A DNA stretch of 64,000 nucleotides from Gymnorhina tibicen (taxonomy: Eukaryota; Chordata; Aves; Passeriformes; Artamidae): the NCBI GenBank assembly GCA_013399875.1, contig VXAZ01009309.1, positions 2,476,469 through 2,540,468 on the forward strand, given 5' to 3'. Positions 36,101 to 51,100 of the stretch are shown here, one piece after another. The notes below the pieces were generated by a model. It made no database searches. It saw only the letters and a list, made by a program, of their open reading frames with translations, and was not told the origin of the DNA. The position numbers and the translations under genes are program-made. Every line of letters starts with the position of its first letter. Position 1 is the first letter of the stretch.

Positions 36101-39100
36101 AGCTGTAAACAGTTAGACAAGGAATTAATGACTGGGAGTTGTTTTTGTGTTTCCAAGTTAGTCAAGCACAACCAGAAGCATTTAATTTGTACCTTTATTG
36201 ATTTCCTATGGATTTGCCATGGCTATCTCTAGAGTGTTCACACACATGTTTTCAAACCAGCAAATGAGTAAAGCCAGAAACACTCTGAATAGTGTATTTA
36301 TTTCTCCGTTCTCCTCCCTCTCACTTGATCCTATATCTTATATAATCAGTTTTCTAATCTGCATAGACAAGAATTGGAGGAGACTGAAAAAATCATCAGG
36401 ACTTAAAAAGCAAAACCAGGATCAAGCTTTGAACCTGTTTGCCTTCTCCATTTCCAATCACTTATAGCACACCAGATTTCAATAGTTCTCATGAGATTTT
36501 CCACTTCAAGTAGAATATCACAACTTTATGAACATTTGGGACATCAGATACTGATTGTGATGGTGACTTTGAGCTTTCTTCTTACCACAGAAGCACAAGG
36601 CAACGTGATTCATACTCACAGGTTTTTTCCATTAGAGGTACAAGTTCTAAAATAGACAGTTGAGTCAGTTGTTCTGTCCAGAGGAAAAAAAACCCACGTA
36701 GGTTTTTTCGGTTTGGTTTTGTTGGTGTTCCAACTTGCTTTTACTTTCATCCCTATTAATACTTTTTTAAGGTGTAAAAAGGAGACCTGTGTAGTATTCA
36801 ACACCACTGATGTTTAAGGACTTCAAAATAAATATCCTAATTCAGAATACATATCCCCAATTATTCTTAGTTAAAAGTTTGTACGTTTACAATAATTACA
36901 AGTTTCTGTATCCCTTACTTGTAGTATTTAGCATTCACTAACAGAACCCCAAACCAGCAGCTTTTTCTGCATGTTGGTAATTTATTGTGTCACTTGCATT
37001 CAGTTTAAAAAGTATTTCCCAATCCTTTCCATCCCCTTGCAGCCCTGCTTATTAACTTTGTTCCTGATCAGTATAAAATATGAGCATACCCATGCAGGTG
37101 GATAAATAGCATAATTACCACTCTGCACTCCTACACAGGACAGAGATCTATGGACAATCAGCCAGAATTTGGGGGCATTTGAGTTCCACCAGCCCCCGGC
37201 TGCTCCAGACTGACACCAATATTCACTGTTCTCCTATGAGCAGCCTTGTCAGTAATAAGAAGTGAAAGCACAGCCAAGAAACCTTTTAAAGATTTCTCTG
37301 ACTTGTAATCAATAACACTATGAATTATAGATCAGTTCCATGCAGGGATTTATTTGAAAGCCTTTCCCTGTGGGGACTTAAGTAAATGCACAAACCTGAC
37401 TCACCACCCTGCTAAAGCTCTGGGCAACACTGAATGAAAGGGGGTTTTAATTCTTATAGATAAATACACATCTTTAACTGCTTTTTCTCTTCCTGAAGCA
37501 AACTAGGTTTTTGTTCTGAGCAGACTGGATGCTGTGGGGTTCTCATTCACATTGCTCAGCTCCTCCAGCCCAGTGGGGAGCAGACAGGCATGCAGGGGAT
37601 ACAGCTCCTGGGGAACAGGAGGATGGTGATTTCTCAGTCTGACTAAACTCCTGAATTATATCTCACTGTAGGCATTTTACATGACACCTCCGTGCTTCAG
37701 TTTAGGCATAAAATTTAGCCCTATGTGCTACAAAATCCTTCTGTGGTTAAATCCTCAGTGAAGCACAGACCTGCTCCGAGGGGCTGAGTGATACAGAGGC
37801 TCAGAGCCAGAGGATGACAAAGGAGTGAATTTCACCAATTAAATCAATACATTTCTACTCATTCCCTATGGGTATTGTGAAGCCTAATTAACGTATAGTT
37901 GCAAAGTGGTTTGGGTTTGTAGTTAAAAGCCACCATGAAAACATGAACAATCGTTAGCAGTTGTGTGGCATCATTAAAGGTGCCCTGAGGAGCTCACCAT
38001 TTGGGACAGAATGATAAGCAGTGAACTTGATTTGCCAACTGCTTGAACACAAGTTTTCAAAATTTATCATCGTAAACTCCCTCTTTGGAGTATCTAAAGC
38101 TCACACAACTATCTAGGACATACCTGTCTCCATCTTCTCCACTGGATTGGGTCTTATCTTCAGCAATCACTGAGAAACATTTTACTTACCCCTCAAATTT
38201 CTTGCTCTGTTTATTCTTTAGCTGGACACAACTGTCTTTACTCCCTGACTGTGACTTCGTAGCCTCTTGCTTCCCAGCCAAACCGTGCAGCTTTTCCTGG
38301 AGTTGTGCTGTTGAATGCTGCAGCATTAAGCTTTCTCTCTGCTGCTTTAACAAAAGCTTCCTTTCTCGATGGGCTGCCCTGTGGATGTTTTGCAGGTGCT
38401 GGATTTCTGCCTACGCAAAGCAGAGAAAGAAAGGAGCATAACAGACTGAAGAAAACATATCTACTTAAAAATACGTATAATGTTTCTTAACTATTAATCC
38501 CAAAATACCCTGAAAATTCAATATGTAGGTTTCTTCCTTTTTTATTAAAAAATTTGCAGTTTTATTTTTCACCAGGGGTTTCACCTGTGAAAACTGAGGA
38601 CACGTAAAGGGATATTTTGATGGGGTGTCTGGGGTGTCAAGAGCTGAGACCTTTAAAAATGAATTGTCTTCAGATCATTCAAAAACAGGGTGCTTCTGGT
38701 TTACACTAGGAATTCCTTTACTTAAAGGAGAGGCTTGCACTATGTAAGGAGCAGGACAAATTTTCTGACTACCGAGTGTAATTATGAACCCTGCATAGTG
38801 GAATAACTGAGACTATAAAATTAGCTGTCAGATTAATTTAATATATTTCAACATCACAAGCATAAATCAGTAGAAACCCACATTATATGACCTGTTTGTT
38901 ATGGCATAAATAGAAAAAGCCACAATAACAGTGAGGTAGCAGAAGGAAAAAAAAAGATGTTTTCTTTTATCCAAGATTTACAGACTGCTGACTTTGGCAC
39001 AAAACCCACCTCCCTGAATGTAGGAAACGTGCAGAATAATGGATGCAAAGCGATTTTTTTTTTTTTTTTAACGCAAATCCCACTTGCAGATATGAGATGA

Positions 39101-42100
39101 ATCCCAGCTACACTCACTGCAGCATTACCTGCTCCCGTTTCAGCTCCGTCAGGATTTTGTGCTGCTTTGCTGCCATGGCAGAGGCTCCAGTACCATCCTG
39201 CAGGTGTTCCAGAACACTGGAGATCAGAAGGATGAGAACCACAGTCAGATCATTAAATGCCTCAAATTTACATGAGGGATGGGAGCAAAGCTGCTCTCAA
39301 AGCAGCTGTAGGTATGGAAGGCTCTGCAGAAAGTTCTGATGCGCTCAGAAGACCACCCTGGGGCTGTGGTGCCTGGACCTCTCCTGGGGCAGCTGGAGTC
39401 TCCTGAGCACCCAGTGCACAACACTGGGAAGGGACACCGTGCACCAGGGGTTCACACTGTTCCTGCCAGTGCCTCAGCCCGGTCAGTGCTGAGGGACACC
39501 CTCACGTCCATCCCTGAGGGCTCCTCAGCCCGGTCAGTGCTGAGGGACACCCTCACGTCCATCCCAGAGGGCACCTCAGCCCGGTCAGTGCTGAGGGACA
39601 CCCCTCACGTCCATCCCTGAGGGCACCTCAGCCATTCAGTGCCTCACACAACCCCAGAGGAGGCTGCGGTAGAAGCTCAGCTCTACTCTGGAGACACTAA
39701 AACCACGCAGGCTCCTTTCCTCTCCTCATGCTTTACTTGCTACCTGCTTCTTAAGAAGATTTTACATTTGTTGTCTTCCCCTGAAAGGAAGAAAACCCGT
39801 CCCGGCCGAGCAGGCCTCTGCCGGTGCTGCCCCCCGCGGCCCTCACCGTCTCCGGTGGCCCAGCCAGGCCAGCTCGGCCCTGGCCCTCTCCCGCAGAGCC
39901 TTTCTCCGGAGCCGCAGGAGCACAGCCTGGTGCCGAGCCCTCAGCTCCTCTCCCCTCAGGCACTGCTCCACCACGGCCAGGCTGGAACCATGGAAGGTGC
40001 TGGAGCCTCCAAAGTGTGGAATGGCTGCGCTCCACTGGGGACAGAGCAGAGCATCGGCGTCATCAGGTGAACAGTTTGATAGAGGGACTAAAACCAAAAA
40101 AAACCCCACCAACCCAGAGAAAGAAACACCCCTCAGACTATTTCGAGAGCTAGTGTTACCTGGCTGTCAGAGCTGGCTGGGTCACTGCTCTCTCCAGAGC
40201 TGTCCCAGGTCTCCCCGTGGGGCAGATTCACCCGAGGTGACAGCAGATTCAAGGTGTGGTGGCCGTGCCGTGACTGCCTGTGATCTGCTGGCAGGGATCC
40301 CAAGGCAAAGAATAACATCACCAAAAATAAAAAGATTTGAAGCAGAAGGGAAAAAAAAAAGAGACCCAAAAAATGACTCCCACAGTACAAGTTAAGATCC
40401 ATTCCTGAACTCAAGGTGCCTTTGGCAAATACTCGTCAGCCAGACCTGTGCCCTGCCCTCACTAAGAGCCAGAGGAGTCACCCCACAGCTGTTCACTTCC
40501 AGGAGCAAGGTATGGACATTAACATCCCTTACAGGTGAAATCATGTTAACAGGTAAAAATTAAACAAGGGGCCCATTAACAGGGTAAATTGCTCCCAGCA
40601 TTATTTTCTTAGAAGGGCTAGGAGTACAAAGGAAGGTGGTTTAAATATACACAATGAACATAAGTATTTAGGTCAAAATTTTCAAAATTAGTTAGAAAAC
40701 TGCATTCCAGGCCAGGTTAAATGGGGCATTTTCCCAATATCACCACATCCTTCAGCTTCATGTTCACCTCCTTGAAGCACTGAGCAATATGAACCTCCTC
40801 CTCCTCCTAGAGGTTTTAATTCTCCCACTATTTTGGGATCCACTGGACTGTGATCTCTTTCTATCTTCAGTGCAGAGTGCCTCAGTGAGCCCATCTCTTG
40901 ATGACTAAAGGTAAGAAAAAGGAAATGTTTTCTTATTGCAGTCAGAGATACAATTTCAATTCCTAGCTTTCACAGCCAAGTCCTCCGTAGAGACTGAATC
41001 TTTTTCAAACCAGAATGCTGCTCATTTTTATGTGATACTGAAAGTTTTACCTGTGCCAAGGTGCCTTTCTGGTAATTGCATCCATAAGACCCTGGAAGCA
41101 ATTCTCAAGTCTTTATTCCACTTTAAATGAACGTAAAAAGTGCACATACAATATTCTAATTCACATTAAGGATATGATGGGAAAGCAAGATGAAAAAAAT
41201 TAAACTTTTCACACAAGTTTCAGAGGGGTTCCTACTTTTTAAAAAACACAAAATCTCCCAAAACATTACAAAGGTGTTAATACTGTAGTTTGGGCATAAA
41301 TCACAGTAAAAAGACTGTATTGGAATTACTTTAGTGCCCCAAAATATTCACATAGGCAAACCACAGGCCAAATCCTTGGAGTGCCTGACTGTATCCAGCC
41401 TGCTGTACCTGCCAGCAGCAAGGTCACCTTCCAACCAGTGTCCTCTCTGTGCCTTCTCCATGTGGTACAGTCTTGTCACAGAAGGATCAGTGCCTCTGGA
41501 ATTCCTGCTCTCCTGCACGCACAGAAATTGTCACACACTTCAATCATCTATTTGAAAGGCACAACATTTAAGCCCCTGGTTGTAGATAATACTTTTCATG
41601 TGCCAACAATTCCTGAAGAGTTGGATTAATTAATGGGCTGGGTACTACTCCCAGGGAGAAAACCATGGGGGCATATAAAGGTAAGGTGGTACAACAGCTC
41701 ACAAATTGCTGTGTATTTAGAACTGCTCTGATGAGAGCTGGGGCCTAGAGGTGTTGACACAGGATGTGAAATCATAACTTACCTCTGCACTGTGCTGCAG
41801 CAGGTCCCTCAAAAACCTGTGGCTCTCCTGCACCTCTTGCTTTGCTTTCTCCCGCAGCACCATAAGCTGCTGTTTCTGCTGGAGCTGATGGAGCTGTGTT
41901 GGGAAATGACACACTATAAATTATATCTTTAACCAGGTGACACAACACCTGAGAGCTGGGGGGCAAAGGGCAGGACAGGAGCTGCACAGCCAGTTTCTGT
42001 CACATCCTGCTGCCCTGGGCAAGCAGCACATATGCTGCTTTGGCTGCAGCACAGCAACACCTTCTTACCCACCAGAGCCATAGTGAGGTCTCCAAACAAA

Positions 42101-45100
42101 AAATGAGGGCTGGCATCTCACCTTTATAGTCCGTGGGGTTTATTAACCTGACGCAGATCAGCTGATGCCAACTGATTATGGCCTAAGCACACCTGAACCT
42201 GGGGATAGGGAGCACCTTTTTACCTGGGACAGCAGAACTGGAATTCCCTTTGCTCATTACACACATTTCCCACTGACCTTCAGTTTGTGAGCCAGGAGTA
42301 GGGAGGTTTGTCTTAAAATGTCCAGATGGCTCCTGTGCTTCTCTTCCAGCTCTCTGCAGTGAAGGTGAAGGTCTCCCTCACCTGCAGGAGTTTAGGGGAT
42401 CATCACAAGGGGAAATGTGTACATTGTTCCTAACTGCATTTTCCTTTGGAATCCTCCCTGGGCCTATTTTTGGAAGCCTCCCAAATCTGACATCTGCCTT
42501 TATTCCTGAAATAACTTCTCTGCATACATTTACTTCTTCTACCATAACTCTAGAAGGAAAATGTCAGTACCTACGTCCTGTCAAGAGATGCGTGAGCATA
42601 AAGTCCTGCAAGTATTGGGAAGAGGCAGGACTTGAGGGTTTATGCCAGGAGAGAGAAGGAGGGAGGAACAGTTCCTGTTCTAAGCCTGAATTCCAGAGTG
42701 TGGGTTATTGTCACTCCTGGTCTCACTGCTCCTTTGCTGCACTAACAGGATCAGAGCCACTGGGTACAAAAGAAAAACTTCCCAACCTTGTGACAAGGTT
42801 TCCCAAGTGACAAAAGCCATTTCTTTGGGAACTCAAGCAGCATCCTGTGTGCCCCTTCCATCTGTATTGGGGTGCAGGCTGGTTCCTCTCTCTTTTGTCA
42901 CAAGGGGGGACACAAACCCCTGGAAAAAAGCTTTCATTTTGAAGAGGGGATGTTTTCCATCTTGCTCCAGGTGCATCTTTTTCACTGCTACTTCCTTACT
43001 GTACCTCCCCTGCCTGTGTGTGACAGTGCAGCTGATATTATGTTTACCAGTGAAATGTTCTTGGCTGCTTGAGCTTCTCAGATGAATTGCTCAGCTTATG
43101 CAAACAGGTTGTGTGTTTATTCTGTGCTGTGCCACTGTCACAGCAACCAGAGTCATAAAAGAATTGAAGTGTGGGTCATAAATAGGAATAGGTTTGACTT
43201 GGAAACTTGAGATAAAATCTCTATCTCTATCCAGGTCACCTGAATCCAAATTACCCCGTGGTGCAGGATAAGGCCGTGACACGCAGAGTTTGTTTTTGCT
43301 TTACAGACTGAAGGGTCTTTAACACAGAAGGAGCAGAGATGTGGGCTTGTTTGCATGCCAGGATGGGTTTTGTGTTTATGTGGGTGTGAGTGAAATAAAA
43401 TATTAAATCTTTGAGCCTGCTGCAGATTTTCTATTAGAAGGCTGCTCAGTTTTTATCAACAGCTTGATTGCAGATTTCACTTTCCTCCTACAGTGGTACT
43501 ATAGGAGGCTTTTCTTCACCCCCTCCTTTTCGGAGTCAAGAGACTGGATGGAAATCTCATCCTTTATTTTGGTAATGGGCATTTCCTGGCTTTGAAGGGC
43601 AGTTTGAAAAGGCAAAATCATACTAAATTATCTAGACATGCTAAATTAAGAATTCATCTCTTTTAGAAAGAAGTTTGGTGTTAGCCAATCTGTCTAATTT
43701 TGAGGACTGAGTCAGGCTCTTTCATGCTGATAGTTACTAGAGATGATTTTGTGCAATTTTGTGCAATGGAGTGGATGAAAGAGCTGGTTTTTGTACAGGG
43801 AAGTTTTATTAGTGGTTTTAAGCAATATAATAGAAGAAAAAGACAAGTGAACAATTCTTCAGTGGGTCCACAGACAGCACTTTCAAAAATTCCTTCAATA
43901 CTAACAAATAAGGTCATTCTATAAAAAAATGTTACAAGCTATATTTATTGATACTAAGTTGTCCGAGTAGCTGTTAATACTAATATCTGGGCCAGTCAGA
44001 AATGTGATCATCTATTGGGATATAATTTAAAACCTGACAAATATTTTCAATTTGTGCCTCAAACTGAACAATGCTCTTGTTGTACTGGCCTCAAAGTGAT
44101 TAAAAAGTTTTGATCTGTTTTCCTTCCTTCTGAACGTAATTTTCCTAATTGTGGCTATTTCCAGATGCGTTTCTTGTGTTGCAACATCCTGCATTAAAGA
44201 AAATACCATCTGGCTAAACTTCACGTCCTTTTAGGTGATGATGAATGGCATTTACTGCCTACCCAGATAGCTTCAATGTGCATACACTCAGCCTCGTGAA
44301 AAAAATGCTATTTATTAAATCACTTTCCGCTGCACCTGCAGAATCTCAGCAAAGCCCTGTAGAATCTCCCTGACATATAATTAAAAAAGCCAGGCTAAAA
44401 GTCTCATTTTTCTAATCACTTGAAGCAAGGCAGAAGCATTTACTGCTGCTTTACTCAAGGACAGCTTTTTCTCTTTCTGCCCATGTCAGCAATCAGACCA
44501 ACCCAGTTATTATAAAAATACATACTTGCAACTTTAGCTGTAAGCACAACTTTGGCTGCATTATTGCCTGGAGGTGTATGAATACAGGGTGTAAATTGTC
44601 CTGAAGTGCTGCTGTGGAGTGGAGCAACAGATCCAGAAGGAATTGCCCCATTTGCCCCCATTTGGGCAGTCCTTCCCCTCTCCAAAATTACAGTGTTAGC
44701 TCAATTGCTTTATTATTTCAGGATGCTCTTCAGGTAAGGTGAAATAGCTGTATTTCCACAGCTGCTGAATCAGGTCCTTCTCTCCTCTCTAAACACGTCT
44801 GGTATCCCACTTGTCACTGAAGAGTGGCTGCTTACCAAACAAGGGGATTAATGTGGCCTGTGCTGCTCCTGTGCTCTGCATATTTTGTGGTTATATCTAA
44901 ATCCTCTGGTGTGGAGGGCTGGCCTGAGTTCAGCTTCCAGCCAGATGTTGCAGCACATGGCAGTGCCTCACCCTGCTGCTGCCCCTTCTCAAGCGGAGCT
45001 GCAGGGCAGCTCTGGGCTCAGGACAGCAACAGAGCTGGGCCTGGACCTAACCAGAACCCTGAATTTCCATGGAATGCTCCTTCTGTTCCTCATCAATTAT

Positions 45101-48100
45101 TCTAAACTCCCTCAGTCAACGACACCATCATTGCAGACAGCTCCAGAGGTGCCGGAAGGCAGGGCTGGAGCTCACTGGAGCTGCGGGAAATACAAAACAC
45201 AGCCTGGGATTTGGAAGGGAACACGAAGAGCTGCCTTAGCTCAACGCTCTCCGTCAGAGCACAATTAGCTGAAGCCATGCTGATGCACTTCTGTGCTGAT
45301 TCCACTAATTTAATAGTTTCTCCCTCTTCCAGAAGCAAGAAGGCAGCTCCCTCTAGTGATACGAGAAAAAATGTCGATCAACGCTTTAGGGGAAAGATGA
45401 TACATATAAATATATTTCCCATGTAGTTCAGGTTAAAATTCTGCATTTTAAGAACAGTGGGAAACATTAAATTCACTTTCCTAATGCAAATTAGTCAGAC
45501 GCAGTCACCGTGCTTAAGCTTCAACATTTAGAAAATACTTTTTTAACAATTTAATTTGAGCTTAAATTTTGTTATCTCTCAAATACCAAAAAAAAAAAAA
45601 AAGAAATAAAAAGTCTGGTCTGATGAAATGAGATTTCTGGCTCATTCAGTCCAGTCTGGCTCAAAGACCATTTCCTAGACTGTAGGAAGGGGCGCAGGCA
45701 AAGTGCTGTATTTTTTTAAAACCATCTAGTTATTTATTTAATAGAAATACAGAAATTTGGGTACTGTGGCAGTATTCAGAGGACACGCTGAAGTAGCAAC
45801 GAAAGTACAGCTCATTTCCTCAGCTCCCTGTGGGAGAGACCTGGTGGTTTGGCAGGAATGACAGGAAGATTTTACATACTGGTGCAATATGCAAATCTCC
45901 TCCTTATCAGCTCACTTGGTGGCTATACCAAGTTTTGTGCCTAAACTGATTAGAAATTCATATAAGAGCAATGTGAAATAGTTTCCAGTGCTACCTGTGG
46001 AGACAATTTTTGTTCATCACAGCATGTGCTTATAGGATTTGCAATTCTGGATTTTATACTGGCTGTGTTTAAAAAGAAAATTCAGCAATTCAGGACAAGT
46101 TCACTGTCTTACCCCAGGCAGTAAACAGATACAAATACTTTGTGAATTTCTTCTTCTCTCTGCTTTAAGATGTTCGAAATGAAATTTGTTATTTTGCCAA
46201 GTATGTTTACTACAGAAAATCTTTCTTTGGCACAGCAGTGGGTGGTCAGGTGACGCGTGTCCCTTTGGAAGGTAAATATGTGCATTTGGCAGCAGTCGTA
46301 GAATTACACCTCATTATGCTGCGTGTGCACGGTGACTTCTGTGTCCTGTGAAAGGACAGAGCCAACTGCTGGGCGATGCCTCCGAGCAGACAATGCAGCC
46401 TCGAGTCTGAATGCCCCGTCCCGGCTCAGGGTGGTGACAGACCCACTTGTGACCCATATTTCAAACCCTCATTGTGTCCACCACGACAGTTCTGTGCCTC
46501 CTGTGCAGCAGCAGGGCCATGGTGGGAGTGCTGCTTCCTAGCCCAGCCTTGGGCTGGCAGCTCCTGCAAATGCTCAGGGAAGGGGAAGGTTTCTCCTGGC
46601 AGAGACACGAGGCAGCAGCTCCTATTGTTTCTGTGGTGAATAGTGGATGGCTGGGTCTTGCAGAATCGGGGCCCTTAGTTATTAATAGTAAATAAATAGG
46701 TTGTCTTTCGCTTAGGGTAAAACACTTCAGACAACGGCCTTGCCGCCCAATTGTCTATGACGCCCTCCTGGTCCCTGGGGGGTAGGGAGAAGCACAGTAA
46801 ACAATGCTGGCTTCTCCACCACCCCAAAATCCAATATCATGTATAAAATGTTGTGAGGAAAACAATGAAGAATCTTTAATAAGAGCAAAGGCTTTTTGTA
46901 AGTACCCTCTTTGAGGAAAGGTTATCTGATCTTGTTCTTTTGTCTCGGAAAAGCCCTTAAAACAATGCACCATCTGCTCCTGTTTGGTGGGAGCAGGCAG
47001 AGATCTCTTCAGACAGAGCGGTCTGCACGCTACTGGTCGGCTTTTAACCCTTTCGGCCACAAACTTTCCCTTGTTTCCATGCGAACCTTTGCTCCGGGCA
47101 GAAGTGGTGATGTCCTGCACCCTGGCCAGCCCTGAGCACCCTGCAGCACATCCCTCCATTCCCCCCGCACCCTGCCCATGCCCTGTGTCTTGATGTCTCT
47201 TGCTGTCCAAGGAGGACAACATCCCATACTGCTTGGATGGGGTAATTATGAAGAGTTAATTGGAAGGCTCCCAGAGACCTTCAGATGAAGCTGTGAGGTG
47301 CTGGGAATGTCTCTCAGCTAAATGGAGTTTGTTCCATCTGTAGCTGTCACTGTGAGCTGAATTCACACCTGTGACAGCACAGCATGGAAAAGGCAAAGAG
47401 TTTCTATTGCATTTTATGCTATTTTAATAATAATTTCATGTGGTCTCTTAGACTGTACGTGAATGTTGAGAGGACAATTTTTCATGTACCCCTTTTTCAA
47501 CTTCGAAATCTGGAACAGAACCATCTATTTGAAATTCCCCCTCACCCCAGAAGATTTTTCAGCCCTAGCCAGAACCATTAGCAAGAATTCTGTTGCAGTG
47601 AGTGATTCTGTTCACTCTATTGCCACAGCACAAGAAGTACCTTGGGAGGGCACTGAGTGACCCTCCGGGAGATGCCACCTTACCCAAGTCCTGCTCAAAG
47701 CCGTCAGCGCTCAGAGTGGCAGAGGGCTGGAAGCTCAGGCTGTCCCAGATCCTCAGGCTCTCTCCGGGAGACTGGTTGGCCATTTCCTCTTGGTTCTGAA
47801 CTTTCAAAATAGTCTCACATCCGTAGTGATCCCTCCGTGCTGTGAGTTCTCCCTGCGGGCTGTGTCAAGGTAACAACAACAATTACTAAGTTTTTGAGAT
47901 GTGTATAAAGCAATCTTTTGAGCTAAAAAAAAAAAAAGGTTATTTCATTTTAACAGAACTGTTACACTTTGTCAAATGGAAACAAAAGGCTCCCTGAGAA
48001 GTCATACCTGCCAACGTACAAAATCTCCTGTCTTGTGCCTTGATGTTGTCAGGAAAGCTAACAACACTCATTTTTACCTACTCTAATTACTGCTCTGAAA

Positions 48101-51100
48101 GAGCTGGGTATTTTTCAACCTGGTGGCAAACACAAACAACAGCCTTGCAGGGTGGAAGCTTAATTTCTGAGGGCTGCATTGTACAATCCGTGCCATTGTC
48201 GGGACTTGGTTGCACAATCCAGCTCTGAACCTTGGCAAAGAAATCTGTTTAGAAACACAAAGTACTGAGCTCTGTTCCAGTGCTTCTGGGACTTGTGCTG
48301 AGCAGGGCTCTGGCCTAACTAAGATCTGGGAGTGATATGTATACTTTAATACTTCAAAACAATGTCAGCACCAAGTCCCGCAGATGAAGACCTCAGCTAA
48401 CTGATTTTACTTTGTTTTGGTCTGTAACTATCTGAGCTTAACTGAAAAGATTAAGAAGGAAGGTGTGAAAATGGGCATTTATTGATCAAGCCTCAGCTGA
48501 ACCACATGCAGGGACACTGAGACACCGAAATGGTGACAGATGTTTTCTTTTTTATACAGAAAAATGAATGTGGAAATTTTTTTTTTATCGGCAATCAGCT
48601 TAGGGAAATCTTGTTTCATTTTTCTCGTTAATAAGCCTTTCTTTGTTTTTCATGACCCAGAAACTGCTAAAACGATTAGTACAGCTTCCACTAACGCGTC
48701 TTGGATGTAGTCTTTGGAAAGTGGGAGCAAAGGTGGATGAGAGAGAAAGAACAGAGGAAACAGGGATTTCTTAAAAAGCTGTTCCAGTATTCATTGGTTA
48801 AATGTGCTGAGTTTTGTCTCCGCATTTGTGTCGGGATGGTTTTTTAGGCATTGTTTTCTCTGGCTCTTGGGAAATGCCTGCTTCTGTTTGGGTCTGTGTC
48901 CTGGGAAGGGCATCGGTGGAAATCAATGCAGATTCTACAGAAAATACTGGGTTTACACAGGAGTGGCCAGCAACACCTGCCCTACAGACACAGCCAGCTC
49001 TGCATAAACCACCACAACGCCCAGACAAGGCTCTTCAGGTTTGCACATAAAGTGAAAGCGTTGCTGGGTCCACAGGAGGAGGCAGAGCTGTGATCCAACA
49101 GGTGACTCTCCAGCCATCACCCTCTGCCCTTGAGGCCACCCAGAGCACTTTCAAATCTGAACTTACAGCAAAAATGGTATGATTTTTCTGACTCTTGAGA
49201 ATGTAGCCTCTTATAAAGGTAACTGGAACAAAGTAAGATGGAATTGCCCACACGTTTTCTGGCGGTTTGGAGAATTCCCATCAGTGAGTCATTTGCATCA
49301 GCAACAAATCTCCGCCAGCCGCCCCTGCGGACGGCGGAGCAGCCGGGCATGAAATGGGAACATTTCTTATGGAAACAGGCACCTGCGGGATTTCGTGCAT
49401 GAACACGAGCCGCTGTTTTCAGAGCTATAATTAAACATGTAAACAGCGAACTGTGCTGTTGAAACTGGCTGTGGAGAAGGTCATGCTCGAGAGCGCTGGG
49501 TTTGGAGCGCTGGGTGTTTTGTATTTGTGAATGAGGCCGGCACACGGTCAGTTTTAACAGGTGGCTTTGTTCAGCTGAGCTCTTGGAGAGAGAGAACTCT
49601 TGCTCTGTTATAGCCAAACGTGGACTTGTAACTCCTTAGCAGCGGAAGTCAGAGCACAGACCCAACTCAGCTGCTTTTACCATCACATTTTCTAACCCAG
49701 CTCTAGCTACATCAATGAGAGCTCTGCAGAAACAGGTTTACAAGACCAAGAACACAGCACTGACCCCTCCTGTTAGCACAGCCTGTGAGGTTTTGTGTGC
49801 AAGTCAAGAGACAGGCTCCCTTCACTGCCTGCTGACACTCCGCAGAGAGAGTTCACACACTCACAGTGCAAATGTTCCTGGAGCAGAAATTCTGGCCCTG
49901 CAAAGTTCCTCAGTCACCTCCTTAGAGCACCCTGGTGCTCCTGTATCAGGTGGGTTTCTACCTGATCTGATCTGTAGTGAATCAGTTGATACCAGATCAA
50001 CTTCAGGAGTGTCCAACCTTCAGGAGAGGTGCAAAATTAGACTCCAGATTATATGCAAATAAAAGCTGAGGACAAAAGACAGGCTTTTACTCTGAGCTTT
50101 TGTATTAATTATCTCCTTTACCAGTAGCTAAGGAAGGGTTAGGCATGGGGTGGTCTTTCCTTTGTATTGTCCCCTCACTGTCACTGCTGCTGCATCACAG
50201 GGAGCCCTCAGCCCACCAGGAGATGAGTTTGGAGTCATTCACAACACAGCCACACTTTCCACTTCTAATTTCTAAATACAGCGATATTTTATCTGCAAGT
50301 AGCTCTCCTCATCTTTTGAAGCAGCACTTGCGAGAGGGTTGTGATTTATTGTTTGAGAGGTTTTATTGGTGTTTTTTCGGTGATGCTCTGAGGACTTTTT
50401 GACTCTGGCTGCTTTGCTTTCTCAGTAATTGCATTGTTCAGCAGATCAGTGCAATCTGTCTTATTTCTCCTTGGTTTGATGCTTGTCCCTTACAGCCGGG
50501 GGGCTGTTCCCACTGGGCCCAGGGGGTCCTGCACCTACCAGCCGTTCCTGTGAATTTGGGTTGTGTCAGGACAAGAGCGATGGACCTCACGGCTGCTGGG
50601 CTGTGCTCCCCAAGGTGCAGTGCAGACACAGCTCCGACTCTCTCCACTGCACACTCTGAGTGCCCAGCGCTCATGTTTTATACATTTGCCATCTTCTGTG
50701 ACAGAGCAGCTCCATAATCCTTGCAACTGATCTCTCAGAGCAGGAATCAGCCCAACCTTTGTGAGTGTGGTGGTTGTACACAAAGAACAGGGGTTTAACT
50801 CTCAGTAATTCCAGTAATTACTCCTCATAACTTCAGTAAGGTCATCTGTCTGGACTTATCTCTCCAATTTTCATTTTCCTTGTGTTTACTTTGCACTGTA
50901 AAGCTGTAAACAATCTTCTTGAAAAGAATGCTGTGCCTAATATCCCACCTTCAGTTAAAAAGAGAAAAAACTCTTTTTTTCCCACTAGAGAAGTTTAGCT
51001 GCAGGTAGTTTGGCCCAGCCAGCTCACTCCCAAGCACCATCAGAGTGCCAATGGAACAGAGGCAGACCATTCCTGCCTGGGCAGGATCCCATGGCACCAA

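Noticed and set aside
39339..39620. 93-codon plus-strand frame with SARSVLRDT repeats
   Set aside because: It is the 51-bp intronic minisatellite.
49117..49617. 166-codon minus-strand frame as an exon of the CEP350-like gene
   Set aside because: No convincing splice pair in phase and no similarity to any CEP350 block; no coding support.
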